Assembly (NCBI RefSeq): GCF_019740315.1
Contig: NZ_JAHXZR010000006.1
Span: forward strand, 1 to 64,000
Length of the DNA stretch: 64,000 bases
Reading direction: 5' to 3'
DNA from: Oceanobacter mangrovi
GTDB taxonomy: Bacteria > Pseudomonadota > Gammaproteobacteria > Pseudomonadales > Oceanobacteraceae
Position 1 is the stretch's first letter. Each line of letters opens with the position of its first letter. The translations under genes were made by a program, and so were the position numbers. Positions 1-6,707 of the stretch are shown here, piece by piece. The notes under the pieces are model-generated. The model worked only from the letters and a program-made list of their open reading frames with translations, did not search any database and was not told the DNA's origin.

Positions 1-80
1 TAGCCTTGCTCGGTCACGAGAGCAACGGCTTCATCCTTAAATTCTTGTGGGTACTGTTTGTAACTGCGTTTCTGACTCAT
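1..80 (-). CDS. IS3-family transposase OrfA, 5' end only
   Basis: The reverse complement of the first 80 bases starts with ATG and reads MSQKRSYKQYPQEFKDEAV and on to TEQGY before the window ends. This is the typical N-terminus of the small helix-turn-helix OrfA of IS3-family elements, which binds the element ends and is normally joined to OrfB by a programmed -1 frameshift. The rest lies outside the window. The upstream side (81-160) holds a perfect inverted repeat that may lie at or just beyond the IS end. Family assignment rests on this short stretch and on position beside a region of gene wreckage. Confidence 0.75.
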   Translation of the reverse strand, partial: MSQKRSYKQYPQEFKDEAVALVTEQG

Positions 81-125
81 GGTTGGCACCTCTGGCTGAG
101 AAGAGTTTATCTCTTCTTGAGGTGT

Positions 126-160
126 CCAGGTTAAAACCAGAACACCTGGTTTTAACCTGG
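126..160. repeat. Perfect 15-bp inverted repeat next to the IS end
   Basis: CCAGGTTAAAACCAG at 126-140 is followed by a five-base loop and its exact reverse complement at 146-160, then TTTTAAGAG. It lies 46-80 bases upstream of the transposase start. It could be the subterminal end of the IS, a terminator pointing rightwards, or a duplicated end sequence. No target-site duplication can be defined because the other end of the IS is outside the window. Confidence 0.6.
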
Positions 161-406
161 TTTTAAGAGAATACAGTCCGTTAAAGTTCTTTCTGCTGCT
201 GATGTTTTATTCTGGCTGTGGTGCAGGGGCAATCTATTTGGCGATTTTCAAAAAGAAGTAAATCTGTAACCGGAATCAGCTCAGTGCCAGCGGCCAGTTT
301 AGATAAATGTAAAATACCCAGTGATTAACGATGCCCACAACAACGCCAATCAAGATCGGCATTATGAGCGATAAAGTCAGATTGAATCTGGTTGTATTTC
401 TGAGTT
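161..406. other. Intergenic wreckage with two possible membrane-protein tails
   Basis: No intact gene is seen here. On the plus strand, an open frame ending at about 261 encodes a hydrophobic tail (LKFFLLLMFYSGCGAGAIYL, then a basic end). On the minus strand, a frame stopping at 276-278 encodes another hydrophobic tail (LSLIMPILIGVVVGIVNHWV and a few more residues) with no clear start. Both look like C-terminal transmembrane remnants rather than working genes, consistent with rearrangement beside the IS. Confidence 0.3.
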
Positions 407-610
407 CTATCTGAAGCTATCTCTTTCCAACTCGGTCTTGCCATAAACCACAGTGACAGGCACGCCGGACTTGGCTTTGTCTGAAATCAGTTCGCAGAGG
501 CGGGGATTGATTTTCAGGTACAGGCTAACCAACACCAGGTTCTTGGTGGACTTGAGAACGAGTTGTTCCAGGAGAAAATTAAGGGGTGCTTCAGTGAGGA
601 GCTTGGCCAT
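407..610 (-). pseudogene. Truncated phospholipase-D-like domain protein
   Basis: This 67-residue frame starts at ATG 610 with a fair ribosome site (AAGGATG). Its sequence LVLVSLYLKINPRLCELISD followed by a VTVVYGKTEL segment resembles the first strands of PLD-like nuclease/hydrolase proteins, which are normally well over 150 residues and carry HxK motifs. Here the frame stops at ELERDSFR and no HKD motif is present. The bases downstream give no PLD-like sequence in any frame. I infer a gene cut by deletion or rearrangement rather than a genuine small protein. Confidence 0.5.
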
Positions 611-662
611 GGTTCATCCTTGAGTAGTTACATAGCCAATTTACTTGATTTTGACTCTGCTG

Positions 663-1145
663 TCAGGAGTTGGATGGAGTGCCCAGGGCGGATGCCAATC
701 GGGATATTCTAAAGCATCTTTTGAATTTGAATTGTCGCCAGCTGCCTGAAGGCTCTGATAGGAGAGGGATATAGATGGTAGGATTATCCAATACTTCAAT
801 TTGCCATTGTTTGTCACCGAGGAATTCAAAGACTACCTTATTCGGTTCAATCAGACCAGATATTGCAAACACCCCTGTGTTGTATGGCCAAAATAGAGAT
901 GCACTATCCAGAATACTGTTACAAAAATCAACCAGGGTGATATTTAATACTTCTTCGAATAGGCAGTCATCCGTTGCAAACACGAGAACGAAGTCACTGC
1001 ATTGAATGCATGCCTCAACAAACGTACCGCTCACAGTTATATCTATCGGCGAATCAGTTATTACTACGCGAATTTTTGCCGAAGTATCTTCAGTGCTTTC
1101 AGTCACCAACGTCGAGATGATGCGATTCCCGTCAATAATATGCAT
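663..1145 (-). CDS. Hypothetical protein, 160 aa
   Basis: I do not recognise this protein. It starts at ATG 1145 (MHIIDGNRI) and has no signal peptide or membrane segment. It is rich in beta-branched and acidic residues, with four cysteines and a central FWPYNTGVF segment; the last 25 residues are basic. Size, isolation and absence of a partner are typical of cassette or immunity-type genes, but this is only a guess. It lies 44 bases downstream of the next gene on the same strand, with an imperfect palindrome (about 1168-1193) in the gap, so the two may be co-transcribed. Confidence 0.45.
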   Translation of the reverse strand: MHIIDGNRIISTLVTESTEDTSAKIRVVITDSPIDITVSGTFVEACIQCSDFVLVFATDDCLFEEVLNITLVDFCNSILDSASLFWPYNTGVFAISGLIEPNKVVFEFLGDKQWQIEVLDNPTIYIPLLSEPSGSWRQFKFKRCFRISRLASALGTPSNS

Positions 1146-1189
1146 ATGTCTCGATCTTTAGCTCAAAAACCGTTAAGTCGACCTTACGG

Positions 1190-1591
1190 TTAATCCTCTG
1201 ACACTTCCGTTAACACAGTCATAATCTTTTCAATATCACTAACGGATTCTTTGCTCTTAACAGCCAATTTACCCTCCATACCAAGCAAAAAACGCCGAGC
1301 CCGCCATGAGAATGGCAGGTAGTCTATGCGGGCTGTTGTGATCCTGTGTTGGCCAATGAGATTGGGGAGCTGTTTGTCTAAGGCATTAAAGCCAGCAGTT
1401 GAGTCAGGCACCACCCAGAGAGAATGGTCAAAAATCAGTATGAAGCAGCATGAGTCATTCGCAAGAACATCGCTACCGATCAGCAAGGCGTAAACACTGC
1501 CGAGGCTTTCTACCTGCTCAGAAACGCGTTCACCGTTAGGCAACTGCAACTCTAGGGTGTCGATACTTGTACTTATTTTTCCAATAGGCAT
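1190..1591 (-). CDS. Hypothetical protein, 133 aa
   Basis: Unrecognised. The first possible start is GTG at 1603, but ATG 1591 (MPIGKISTSIDTLELQ) is preferred because the bases just upstream belong to an attC-like repeat (1593-1669). The protein has an N-terminal half of alternating strands (LELQLPNG, VYALLIGSDVL, CCFILIFDHSLWVVP), a basic SWRARRFLL stretch and an acidic C-terminal helix. No signal peptide is seen. It is one of four consecutive small minus-strand orphan genes. No function can be given. Confidence 0.45.
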   Translation of the reverse strand: MPIGKISTSIDTLELQLPNGERVSEQVESLGSVYALLIGSDVLANDSCCFILIFDHSLWVVPDSTAGFNALDKQLPNLIGQHRITTARIDYLPFSWRARRFLLGMEGKLAVKSKESVSDIEKIMTVLTEVSED

Positions 1592-1592
1592 G

Positions 1593-1669
1593 ATTTTAAT
1601 CACTGCTGCGAGCTGGAGTGGGAGAGGTTGTCATTACTGGGTTTGTCTGGCAGCAGCAACTTGTTAAAT
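1593..1669 (-). repeat. attC-like imperfect inverted repeat
   Basis: On the minus strand, three bases after the stop of the gene ending at 1673, ATTTAAC (1669-1663) fits the integron R'' box RYYYAAC. A CTGCTGC block (complement of 1650-1656) can pair with GCAGCAG (complement of 1603-1609), and the far end has TTAAAAT (1599-1593) in place of the expected GTTRRRY. Both box pairs nest as in a folded attC, at about 77 bases. The damaged right core box argues for a decayed site or for chance similarity. Confidence 0.3.
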
Positions 1670-1672
1670 GCA

Positions 1673-2068
1673 TTACTGCACACTGAAATTCACTTCTCGT
1701 GTGCGTCCATTACATTCAAATCCTGGATCCCCAATGCATGATCCAGTTTCGACTATGGCACCGCCCACCTCAGAGACCACCCCCAAATTAAATATTGTGG
1801 GCATAGGATGTGCCGTAGGAAGTATCACAGCAAAAAACTCGAATTCCTTTTTTGGCATCAGCTCGTAGTAACCGTTTTTATCAGTTATCGTATAGAGCTC
1901 GGGATTGGACTCATAGAATACTTTTGCTCCTGAAACTGGCTCACCCGTCTTTGCACTTGATACAACGCCAGTAAATTTGGGGGTCTTCCAATTGTGGTGA
2001 GGATAAGGAAATGCACACCCGTACAAAGATAGAAAGATTGCAATAGACGCGATATGTCTCATAGGCAT
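1673..2068 (-). CDS. Putative lipoprotein with carboxypeptidase-regulatory-like fold
   Basis: The 131-residue product begins with a hydrophobic stretch ending in a lipobox (SLYGC, Cys18), so it is probably a lipid-anchored envelope protein. The segment GVVSSAKTGEPVSGAKVFYE followed by TDKNGYYEL is the hallmark of small beta-sandwich domains of the carboxypeptidase-regulatory-like group. Two further cysteines (SCIGDPGFEC) near the end could form a disulfide. Start ATG 2068 lies inside a GTTAAAT box of the attC-like repeat; ATG 2062 is an alternative. The exact role is unknown. Neighbours are small orphan genes on the same strand. Confidence 0.55.
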   Translation of the reverse strand: MPMRHIASIAIFLSLYGCAFPYPHHNWKTPKFTGVVSSAKTGEPVSGAKVFYESNPELYTITDKNGYYELMPKKEFEFFAVILPTAHPMPTIFNLGVVSEVGGAIVETGSCIGDPGFECNGRTREVNFSVQ

Positions 2069-2202
2069 TTAACGTCGCCGTCACTGGACAGCTGGCTGTA
2101 GTTGTAGTTGTAGTTGTAGTTGTAGTTTATGTTAACGGAGCGACAGCGTAGTGCATAAACTGCAACGAAAGACTGCTGTTCTGGCGCACGGCTTGGTTAA
2201 CA
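2067..2202 (-). repeat. attC-like inverted repeat containing a hexamer repeat
   Basis: Minus strand: directly after the TAG stop at 2203, TGTTAAC is followed by CAAGCCGTGCGCC. About 120 bases later come GACGGCGAC and GTTAAAT (2073-2067), the latter a perfect GTTRRRY core box. TTAAC/GTTAA, GCCGT/ACGGC and CAGC/GCTG pair in nested order. Length (~136) is within the range of large attC sites. The left core box is a poor fit to RYYYAAC. The element separates two small minus-strand genes, as an attC would. Confidence 0.35.
2097..2126. repeat. Five tandem TGTAGT hexamers
   Basis: Five exact copies of TGTAGT lie head to tail in the spacer between two small genes, inside the attC-like repeat. Copy number could vary by slippage. 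It is not within a coding frame. Confidence 0.85.
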
Positions 2203-2631
2203 CTAGTATTTGAACAGTGGTTTTACCTGATCATTAAAGTACCAAGAATTTAGTAGCCACTTATCTTTTGGCTTGTAAAATATGAAGTGCCAAACCATTA
2301 CATGTTTTTCAAGTTTCTGAAGATACATATATTGTATTAATGAATCACCAAGATGATCTTCTTCAATAAATTCATACCCAATTGACCTGCCAAATCGTTG
2401 TGAGATAGCTGGAAGTTTCATGTCCATCTGGTTTATTTGAACATCAAATTCGGCCACTGGAATAACAGAATATGGGCGAAGCTTTGAAAGACCCTCTTTA
2501 AAATTATCTTTACTAACACTATCCATTACATCTTTTGCTAACGATTGAGCGTCTTCTTTACTGGTCAGATACTCAATAGCTTGTGCAGAAAAAGACAAGG
2601 TAAGTATAAGCATTAATATCAGGTATTGCAT
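2203..2631 (-). CDS. Small secreted protein of unknown function, 142 aa
   Basis: Start ATG 2631 is chosen because AAGGAG lies eight bases upstream and the product then begins with a clear signal peptide (MQYLILMLILTLSFSAQA, cleavage after AQA). Longer in-frame starts have no such support. The mature part has an alternating helix-strand pattern (DAQSLAKDVMDSVSKDNF; later VMVWHFIFYKPKDKWLLNSW), which suggests a cystatin-like alpha+beta fold as in DUF4019-type periplasmic proteins; that resemblance is weak. It stands alone among small orphan genes and is followed directly by the attC-like element. Confidence 0.5.
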   Translation of the reverse strand: MQYLILMLILTLSFSAQAIEYLTSKEDAQSLAKDVMDSVSKDNFKEGLSKLRPYSVIPVAEFDVQINQMDMKLPAISQRFGRSIGYEFIEEDHLGDSLIQYMYLQKLEKHVMVWHFIFYKPKDKWLLNSWYFNDQVKPLFKY

Positions 2632-3340
2632 TGTGGCTCCTTGTGAGTGTTGACAGTTTGTGAGTGCGTATGGGCGTTTTTCTGGTGGCTTATATTTTTG
2701 CAAGTGATGACTATCTTATTGATTTCCATGAAAACTTCCTTATATAAGAAACACCCGATCACTAGAAGAACGAGCATGCGCGTATATCCATTTTCTTTTG
2801 CGCGATAATCTGTAAACCCTTCACACAAAGTCCCTGCCTTCAGCCACTTACGCTAGCATCTACCAGAAAAATGAGCAATCCATCTAGAGAAAACAGGCAC
2901 TAGGATTGGAAATTGGTGATTATGCTATATGGATATACAGATTCTGGGGCGAGGGACTATCAAGCCCCCTTTTAAAATACGTGTTACAGGGACGCATCCC
3001 CAGGGCAGGGCACAGCAGAGAAGCCTGCACGGCCTGCATGAGCTTTACCATCGCTAGGCTAATCCTGGCGGTCCGAGACTTGTGGAGTTGACTGACGGGT
3101 TACCAGACCTGCTGCGAGACGGGCGCCTGCTGCGCTGGGTAAACCCTTGACCGCAGTCTCCAGGAGAGGGGTAACCATGCCAATCCCCACCATATCGGCG
3201 TTGCCGCATTGACCAGATGCAGATCCGGACGCCTGCGAACACCGCACAGCGGCGCTCGCAGCCCCCCCCAGAGCATTCACACTGGCTAGCCATAGAGAAT
3301 GGGGAGAAGGAACCAGATCCTGCAGTTGTAATTGCCGTTA
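2632..3340. other. Gene-poor stretch with a GC-rich patch
   Basis: No gene is supported here. 2632-2830 is AT-rich upstream sequence of the secreted protein gene and holds only weak short frames. From about 3040 to 3300 the sequence becomes strikingly GC-rich and includes a run of eight C (about 3262-3269). Overlapping minus-strand frames of 73 and 99 codons exist in it, but both have low-complexity Arg/Ser/Gly/Ala composition typical of noncoding GC-rich DNA. The patch ends against the decayed yoeB remnant and may be debris of a mobile element that I cannot name. Confidence 0.4.
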
Positions 3341-3540
3341 TCAGTAGTGACAACGAAGCAGGGCGGTATCGGTGACTTTGTAGACCAGAATACCCTGACC
3401 AGTTGTGCTTGAGGGGCTCAGGATCACCAAGCCCTTCAAACGGATGTCGCTGAATGTCTTTGGTCAGGGTGTTGATGTGTTTCAGGATTTTCTTGTCGGT
3501 CTGTTGCCAGTAGAGCGTCTTTGGCCCAGGACCGGATCAC
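3341..3540 (-). pseudogene. yoeB: Decayed YoeB-type toxin
   Basis: YoeB is a ribosome-dependent mRNA endonuclease of about 85 residues, neutralised by YefM. Reading the minus strand in three frames recovers the family: IRSWAKDA, then LYWQQTDKKILKHINTL and the block HPFEGLGDPEPLKHNWSGY, then VYKVTDTALLRCHY and a stop. A small deletion near the start, loss of the segment after WSGY (where WSRRI..EHRL with catalytic residues should be) and further changes destroy the frame. The GTG start would overlap the antitoxin stop by four bases, as in intact modules. The toxin cannot be functional. Confidence 0.75.
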
Positions 3541-3773
3541 TCTTCAATCAATCCTTGTTCTGTGCCGTGCCCCGCTTCAAGTTCAGCAATAGCCCGATTC
3601 AAACGCTCGGCGTTTTTGGGCTGGCCATCAAGTAGGCGGTTTCTTCGTAAGCGTGGAAGTCTTCCAGGCTCATGACTACCGCGGCTTTACCATTCTGACG
3701 TGTGGTCATCGTTGACTTTGTCGAGCACGCTGGACAGCTGTGACCGGAAGGACGAGTAGCTAATTGCGTCCAT
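3537..3773 (-). pseudogene. yefM: Frameshifted YefM-type antitoxin
   Basis: From ATG 3773 the frame reads [20 protein letters not shown], the expected N-terminal DNA-binding start of YefM (Phd/YefM fold). About 16 bases are then missing, which throws it out of frame. The next frame gives [20 protein letters not shown], and a single-base loss in an A run (SPKNAERL expected) shifts it again before NRAIAELEAGHGTEQGLIEE and the stop. Length and order match an intact yefM-yoeB operon, so this is a once complete module inactivated by at least two indels in the antitoxin. Confidence 0.8.
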
Positions 3774-3824
3774 CTGTTCTGCCTCTTTGGGTTGTACAAG
3801 TTATTGTACTCTCACATTCGAATT

Positions 3825-4067
3825 TCAGCTGCTGCTTTCCTGATAATGCAGTCGAATATATTCAGTCGCTATTTGCCTGACGTCATACACCGTCAAGTCT
3901 TCTGGTAAATCTCCCGCCTCGCAAATTTCCAGGATTCGTTCGGCAAAGGTGTTTATCGCCTCTGCTTGTAGCTTATTGAACATGGCTTTCAGTTGCTGGC
4001 ATTCCGCGGCAAGGTCGTCGCGTTCAGCCTGTAATTTGAGGTAGTCGCTGGAGGATGGGATTTTCAA
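3825..4067 (-). CDS. Small coiled-coil protein, 80 aa, hypothetical
   Basis: Product begins from TTG 4067 (MKIPSSSDYLKLQAERDDLA). Residues 8-55 form a long amphipathic helix likely to be a coiled coil; the C-terminal part (EDLTVYDVRQIATEYIRLH) is another helix. No catalytic or DNA-binding motif is seen. The ribosome site is weak (GGGAATCCCTC). It lies upstream of the broken toxin-antitoxin pair on the same strand within the AT-rich island. Function unknown; coding status is moderately supported by length and sensible protein composition. Confidence 0.45.
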   Translation of the reverse strand: MKIPSSSDYLKLQAERDDLAAECQQLKAMFNKLQAEAINTFAERILEICEAGDLPEDLTVYDVRQIATEYIRLHYQESSS

Positions 4068-4193
4068 TGAGGGATTCCCGAATTTAAGGCATCAGTGGAA
4101 TTCGGGGATTTTCGCATGCCGGCAACCGGGTTTCTGCGACATCTGGCTGGAATGGATTTTTTTGCTGAAATTGCCAATAGCTGTCGTGAAAGC

Positions 4194-4219
4194 ACCCTGA
4201 GCTGGTGACAGCTCAGGGT
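4194..4219 (-). terminator. Strong hairpin after tail-collar gene
   Basis: ACCCTGAGCTG and CAGCTCAGGGT form a perfect 11-bp stem with a GTGA loop immediately downstream of the minus-strand gene ending at 4227. The T-tract is poor (TGCTTT on the minus strand). It also marks the border between the island and the more ordinary chromosome. Confidence 0.65.
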
Positions 4220-4226
4220 CTTAGAA

Positions 4227-4472
4227 TTACTGGCGATTCGGATACAGTCCGGTAATCGAAATAAAATAGCTCAATCCTTCAAGTGGTGATTTGCCGCGTA
4301 AATCCGGCAGTGCAAATGTTGCAGGAGCCTCTCCACCGAAACGATTCCCCAGCACGGAGAACAATGCTGCATTTTGCTGCACATTCATTATTTGACCTTC
4401 ACAACGAGCCCAACCCTGAATAGAAAATTCATACGGAAACAGCTGGATCTGGCCCAAAAGCGCTTCGTGCAT
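4227..4472 (-). CDS. Single-domain phage tail-collar (microcystin-dependent-like) protein
   Basis: Start ATG 4472 has an excellent ribosome site (AAAGGAG, seven-base spacing), so the longer frame back to 4634 is rejected. The 81 residues match the tail collar domain: GQIQLFPYEFSIQGWARCEG, then QNAALFSVLGNRFGGEAPAT, FALPDLRGKSP and a closing FISITGLYPNRQ. Proteins of this type are found singly or in arrays in many bacterial genomes. They derive from phage tail fibre tips and are thought to act in surface or host interaction. No other phage genes are nearby. A strong hairpin follows. Domain identity is secure, function is not. Confidence 0.75.
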   Translation of the reverse strand: MHEALLGQIQLFPYEFSIQGWARCEGQIMNVQQNAALFSVLGNRFGGEAPATFALPDLRGKSPLEGLSYFISITGLYPNRQ

Positions 4473-4725
4473 CGGATACTCCTTTATGCGGATTGGTAGT
4501 AGGAGAAGCGACCGTATCAGTCGATCAAAAAACGTGCAATTACGCCGGGTAGTCCAAGCGTGCCACCGACTGAATTTGTATACCGGGTCACTCTTAAGCC
4601 AGTATGCAACGCACTCCGACAGGCCGTCGATCATCCATATGGCCGATTCTGGTTATAATCTTGCTGTGCGCCGCTGCAGACTGGCTATTACAGCAGCTCC
4701 AACCACCTGAATCATCGAGATACTT

Positions 4726-5253
4726 ATGTCACTTCAATCCTTGCTTGAAGCCCTTGGCAAGCAGCCATCAGGAATGCTTCCTCCCGTCAAAGACTGGCAC
4801 CCTGACTTTTGCGGTGAAATCGACATTCGCATCGACGCTGCGGGCAACTGGTTTCATGAAGGCGGACAAATTACCCGCGAGCCGCTGGTGCGCTTGTTTG
4901 CCTCGGTATTGCGCAAAGATGGCAATGACTATTTTCTGGTGACGCCGCAGGAAAAGCTTCAGATCCAGGTGGAGGATGTACCATTTCAGATTATTGCCAT
5001 TGAACGTCAGAACGGTGTGATTCAGGGCATTACCAATGTTGGCGACAGTTTTGAGATCTCCGCCAGCCAGCCGTTTGAAAGCGACATGCAAAATGGTGTC
5101 GATGTCCCCGTGGTCGATATTCGTCAGGGATTAAAAGCCCGCCTGGGTCGTAATGCGTATTATCAGCTTATTGACTGGTGTGAAGAAGACAATGGCCGTT
5201 ATTTTGTTCGCAGCGGCGATTACCGCTATTGGTTTGAAGGGCTGACAGACTAG
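4726..5253 (+). CDS. DUF1285 domain protein, 175 aa
   Basis: The protein matches the DUF1285 family over its full length: CGEIDIRIDAAGNWFHEGGQ, then LVRLFASVLRKDGNDYFLVT and a later YYQLIDWCEEDNGRYFVRSG close to the C-terminus. It is cytoplasmic with no membrane segment. The family is widespread in proteobacteria and of unknown biochemical role. Start ATG 4726 follows a weak upstream site (GAGATACTT). It is convergent with the solute-binding protein gene, whose stop lies only two bases beyond, so it is transcribed on its own. Confidence 0.85.
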   Translation: MSLQSLLEALGKQPSGMLPPVKDWHPDFCGEIDIRIDAAGNWFHEGGQITREPLVRLFASVLRKDGNDYFLVTPQEKLQIQVEDVPFQIIAIERQNGVIQGITNVGDSFEISASQPFESDMQNGVDVPVVDIRQGLKARLGRNAYYQLIDWCEEDNGRYFVRSGDYRYWFEGLTD

Positions 5254-5254
5254 C

Positions 5255-6691
5255 TCAGGGCAGGGCAATCAGCCGCCCAACACCTTCTGAGCCTGGTGAT
5301 GTTAGGATCGATGACTTGCGACGAGCATCAATCCAGAAGTAGCCGCCAGTGGCAATATCAAATGGGTCGAGCAGGTTTGAGCCGTAAGACGCAGTTGCCT
5401 CAGCGGGGATTTCAACCCAGCGCCAGGCCAATATTCCAGCGCTGCGACGAGCATGCTGATGGTGGCAGTCGGCCGTCAGGCTGGCAGCAGGCTGGCGCTG
5501 AAAGGCATCATCCAGATACAGGGCCGGGTTGCCATACGACGTCAGGGCAAACCAGGCAAGCCGGATTTGTCCCGTCGCCAGTCCTTTGTTGAGTTGCTGG
5601 GCGCTGGTCTGATGGCTGATAATAGCGGATTCCCCGGCCATTTGCTGCAGTTGTTGCTGTAGCCAGTCGCCGTCGGGGTTGATGGTGTAAGACAACTCCA
5701 GCGGCGCACCCGTCAACTTCAACGGGCGAACCAGGCATTCCCACAAATTCACCGGCTGGTACTGATAATGGTATTGGTCGACCGCGGCACGGGCAGTCAG
5801 TGCGGTTTCATGATCAGCAATGGCCGGATCAAGCTGCAAGGTGTCCAGTTCGCCGCGCTCAAGCATCTGATAAGCCTTGTGGGCTTCCGGCAGCAAATAA
5901 ACCATCACCCGACTGACGTTGTAGCGATACCAGAACAGGGGCACGCGCAACCCCCACCAATCGGATCGCCGACTGAGGGTAATTTGCTGGTTTTTAATGA
6001 TGCGGGTGATGTTGTACGGACCAGACGTCGGTTCGGCGCGCCAGTCACGATCCTCAAACCACTGAACCTTGCTCCAATAATGCTTTGGCAGTGGCCGCAA
6101 GGCCTGTATTTGTTCAATCAGATCATTGGAAATGGCCGCTGTAGCGACAATTGAAAAATGGCGTTCGTCGTGAATTTCAAGCGTCATACCAAGTTGACGA
6201 ACGACAGCTGCGGCCCAGTCTGAGCGGCCAACGACCGATCTGAACGTATAGACAATGTCTTCCGTATTGATGGCGACGCCGTCGCTCCAGAATATGTGGT
6301 TACGCAGTCGGAAGGACAGTCGTTTGTGATCAGCAGAAATCGCCCAGTGATCAGCCAGCCCGCCCTGAAGCTCGTCACTTCCGGGCAAGCGATAGAGCAG
6401 CGGAACCTGCAGAGAGTCGAGCAAGGGAGTCAGTGCATGACTGGAATCCGGGCCATAACGCCGCAAATTCAGCTCTGTGCCGATAATCGCCATGCGAAAG
6501 GTGCCGCCAACAACGGCTTCCGGCACACCACGCGCAATTTCGGTGACATTGGTTTGCCAGTCAATAAAGGCTGGCAGGGGTGTTTCGAGGATCTCGATCG
6601 GGTTATCGCTCGCCGTGACGTCGAACGTAGCCAGCAAACCCAGTGCAAGCCAGACGGACGCAATGCTTCGACGAGCGGACAATCGGGACAT
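5255..6691 (-). CDS. ABC transporter solute-binding protein, family 5
   Basis: The 478-residue product has an N-terminal signal sequence (hydrophobic core at residues 11-23, cleavage near VTAS) and the extracellular solute-binding family 5 signature: GGTFRMAIIG, LADHWAISADHKRLSFRLR, then HIFWSDGVAINTEDIVYTFR and TSGPYNITRI. Such proteins capture peptides, nickel or murein peptides in the periplasm. It is shorter than the usual 530-600 residues, so the second lobe may be reduced. The ribosome site GGGAG sits five bases before ATG 6691. It lies 16 bases downstream of mltD, an arrangement also seen in pseudomonads, which suggests cell-wall peptide uptake, an inference from context only. No permease genes are adjacent. 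Confidence 0.8.
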   Translation of the reverse strand: MSRLSARRSIASVWLALGLLATFDVTASDNPIEILETPLPAFIDWQTNVTEIARGVPEAVVGGTFRMAIIGTELNLRRYGPDSSHALTPLLDSLQVPLLYRLPGSDELQGGLADHWAISADHKRLSFRLRNHIFWSDGVAINTEDIVYTFRSVVGRSDWAAAVVRQLGMTLEIHDERHFSIVATAAISNDLIEQIQALRPLPKHYWSKVQWFEDRDWRAEPTSGPYNITRIIKNQQITLSRRSDWWGLRVPLFWYRYNVSRVMVYLLPEAHKAYQMLERGELDTLQLDPAIADHETALTARAAVDQYHYQYQPVNLWECLVRPLKLTGAPLELSYTINPDGDWLQQQLQQMAGESAIISHQTSAQQLNKGLATGQIRLAWFALTSYGNPALYLDDAFQRQPAASLTADCHHQHARRSAGILAWRWVEIPAEATASYGSNLLDPFDIATGGYFWIDARRKSSILTSPGSEGVGRLIALP

Positions 6692-6707
6692 CAGAACTCC
6701 CTGGGTA

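Noticed and set aside
2619-2828. 69-codon minus-strand frame upstream of the secreted protein gene
   Set aside because: It overlaps the well-supported start of the secreted protein in another frame and has no convincing composition or start signal.
2906-3353. Short plus and minus frames (61-99 codons)
   Set aside because: Low-complexity composition, no ribosome sites and no recognisable family.
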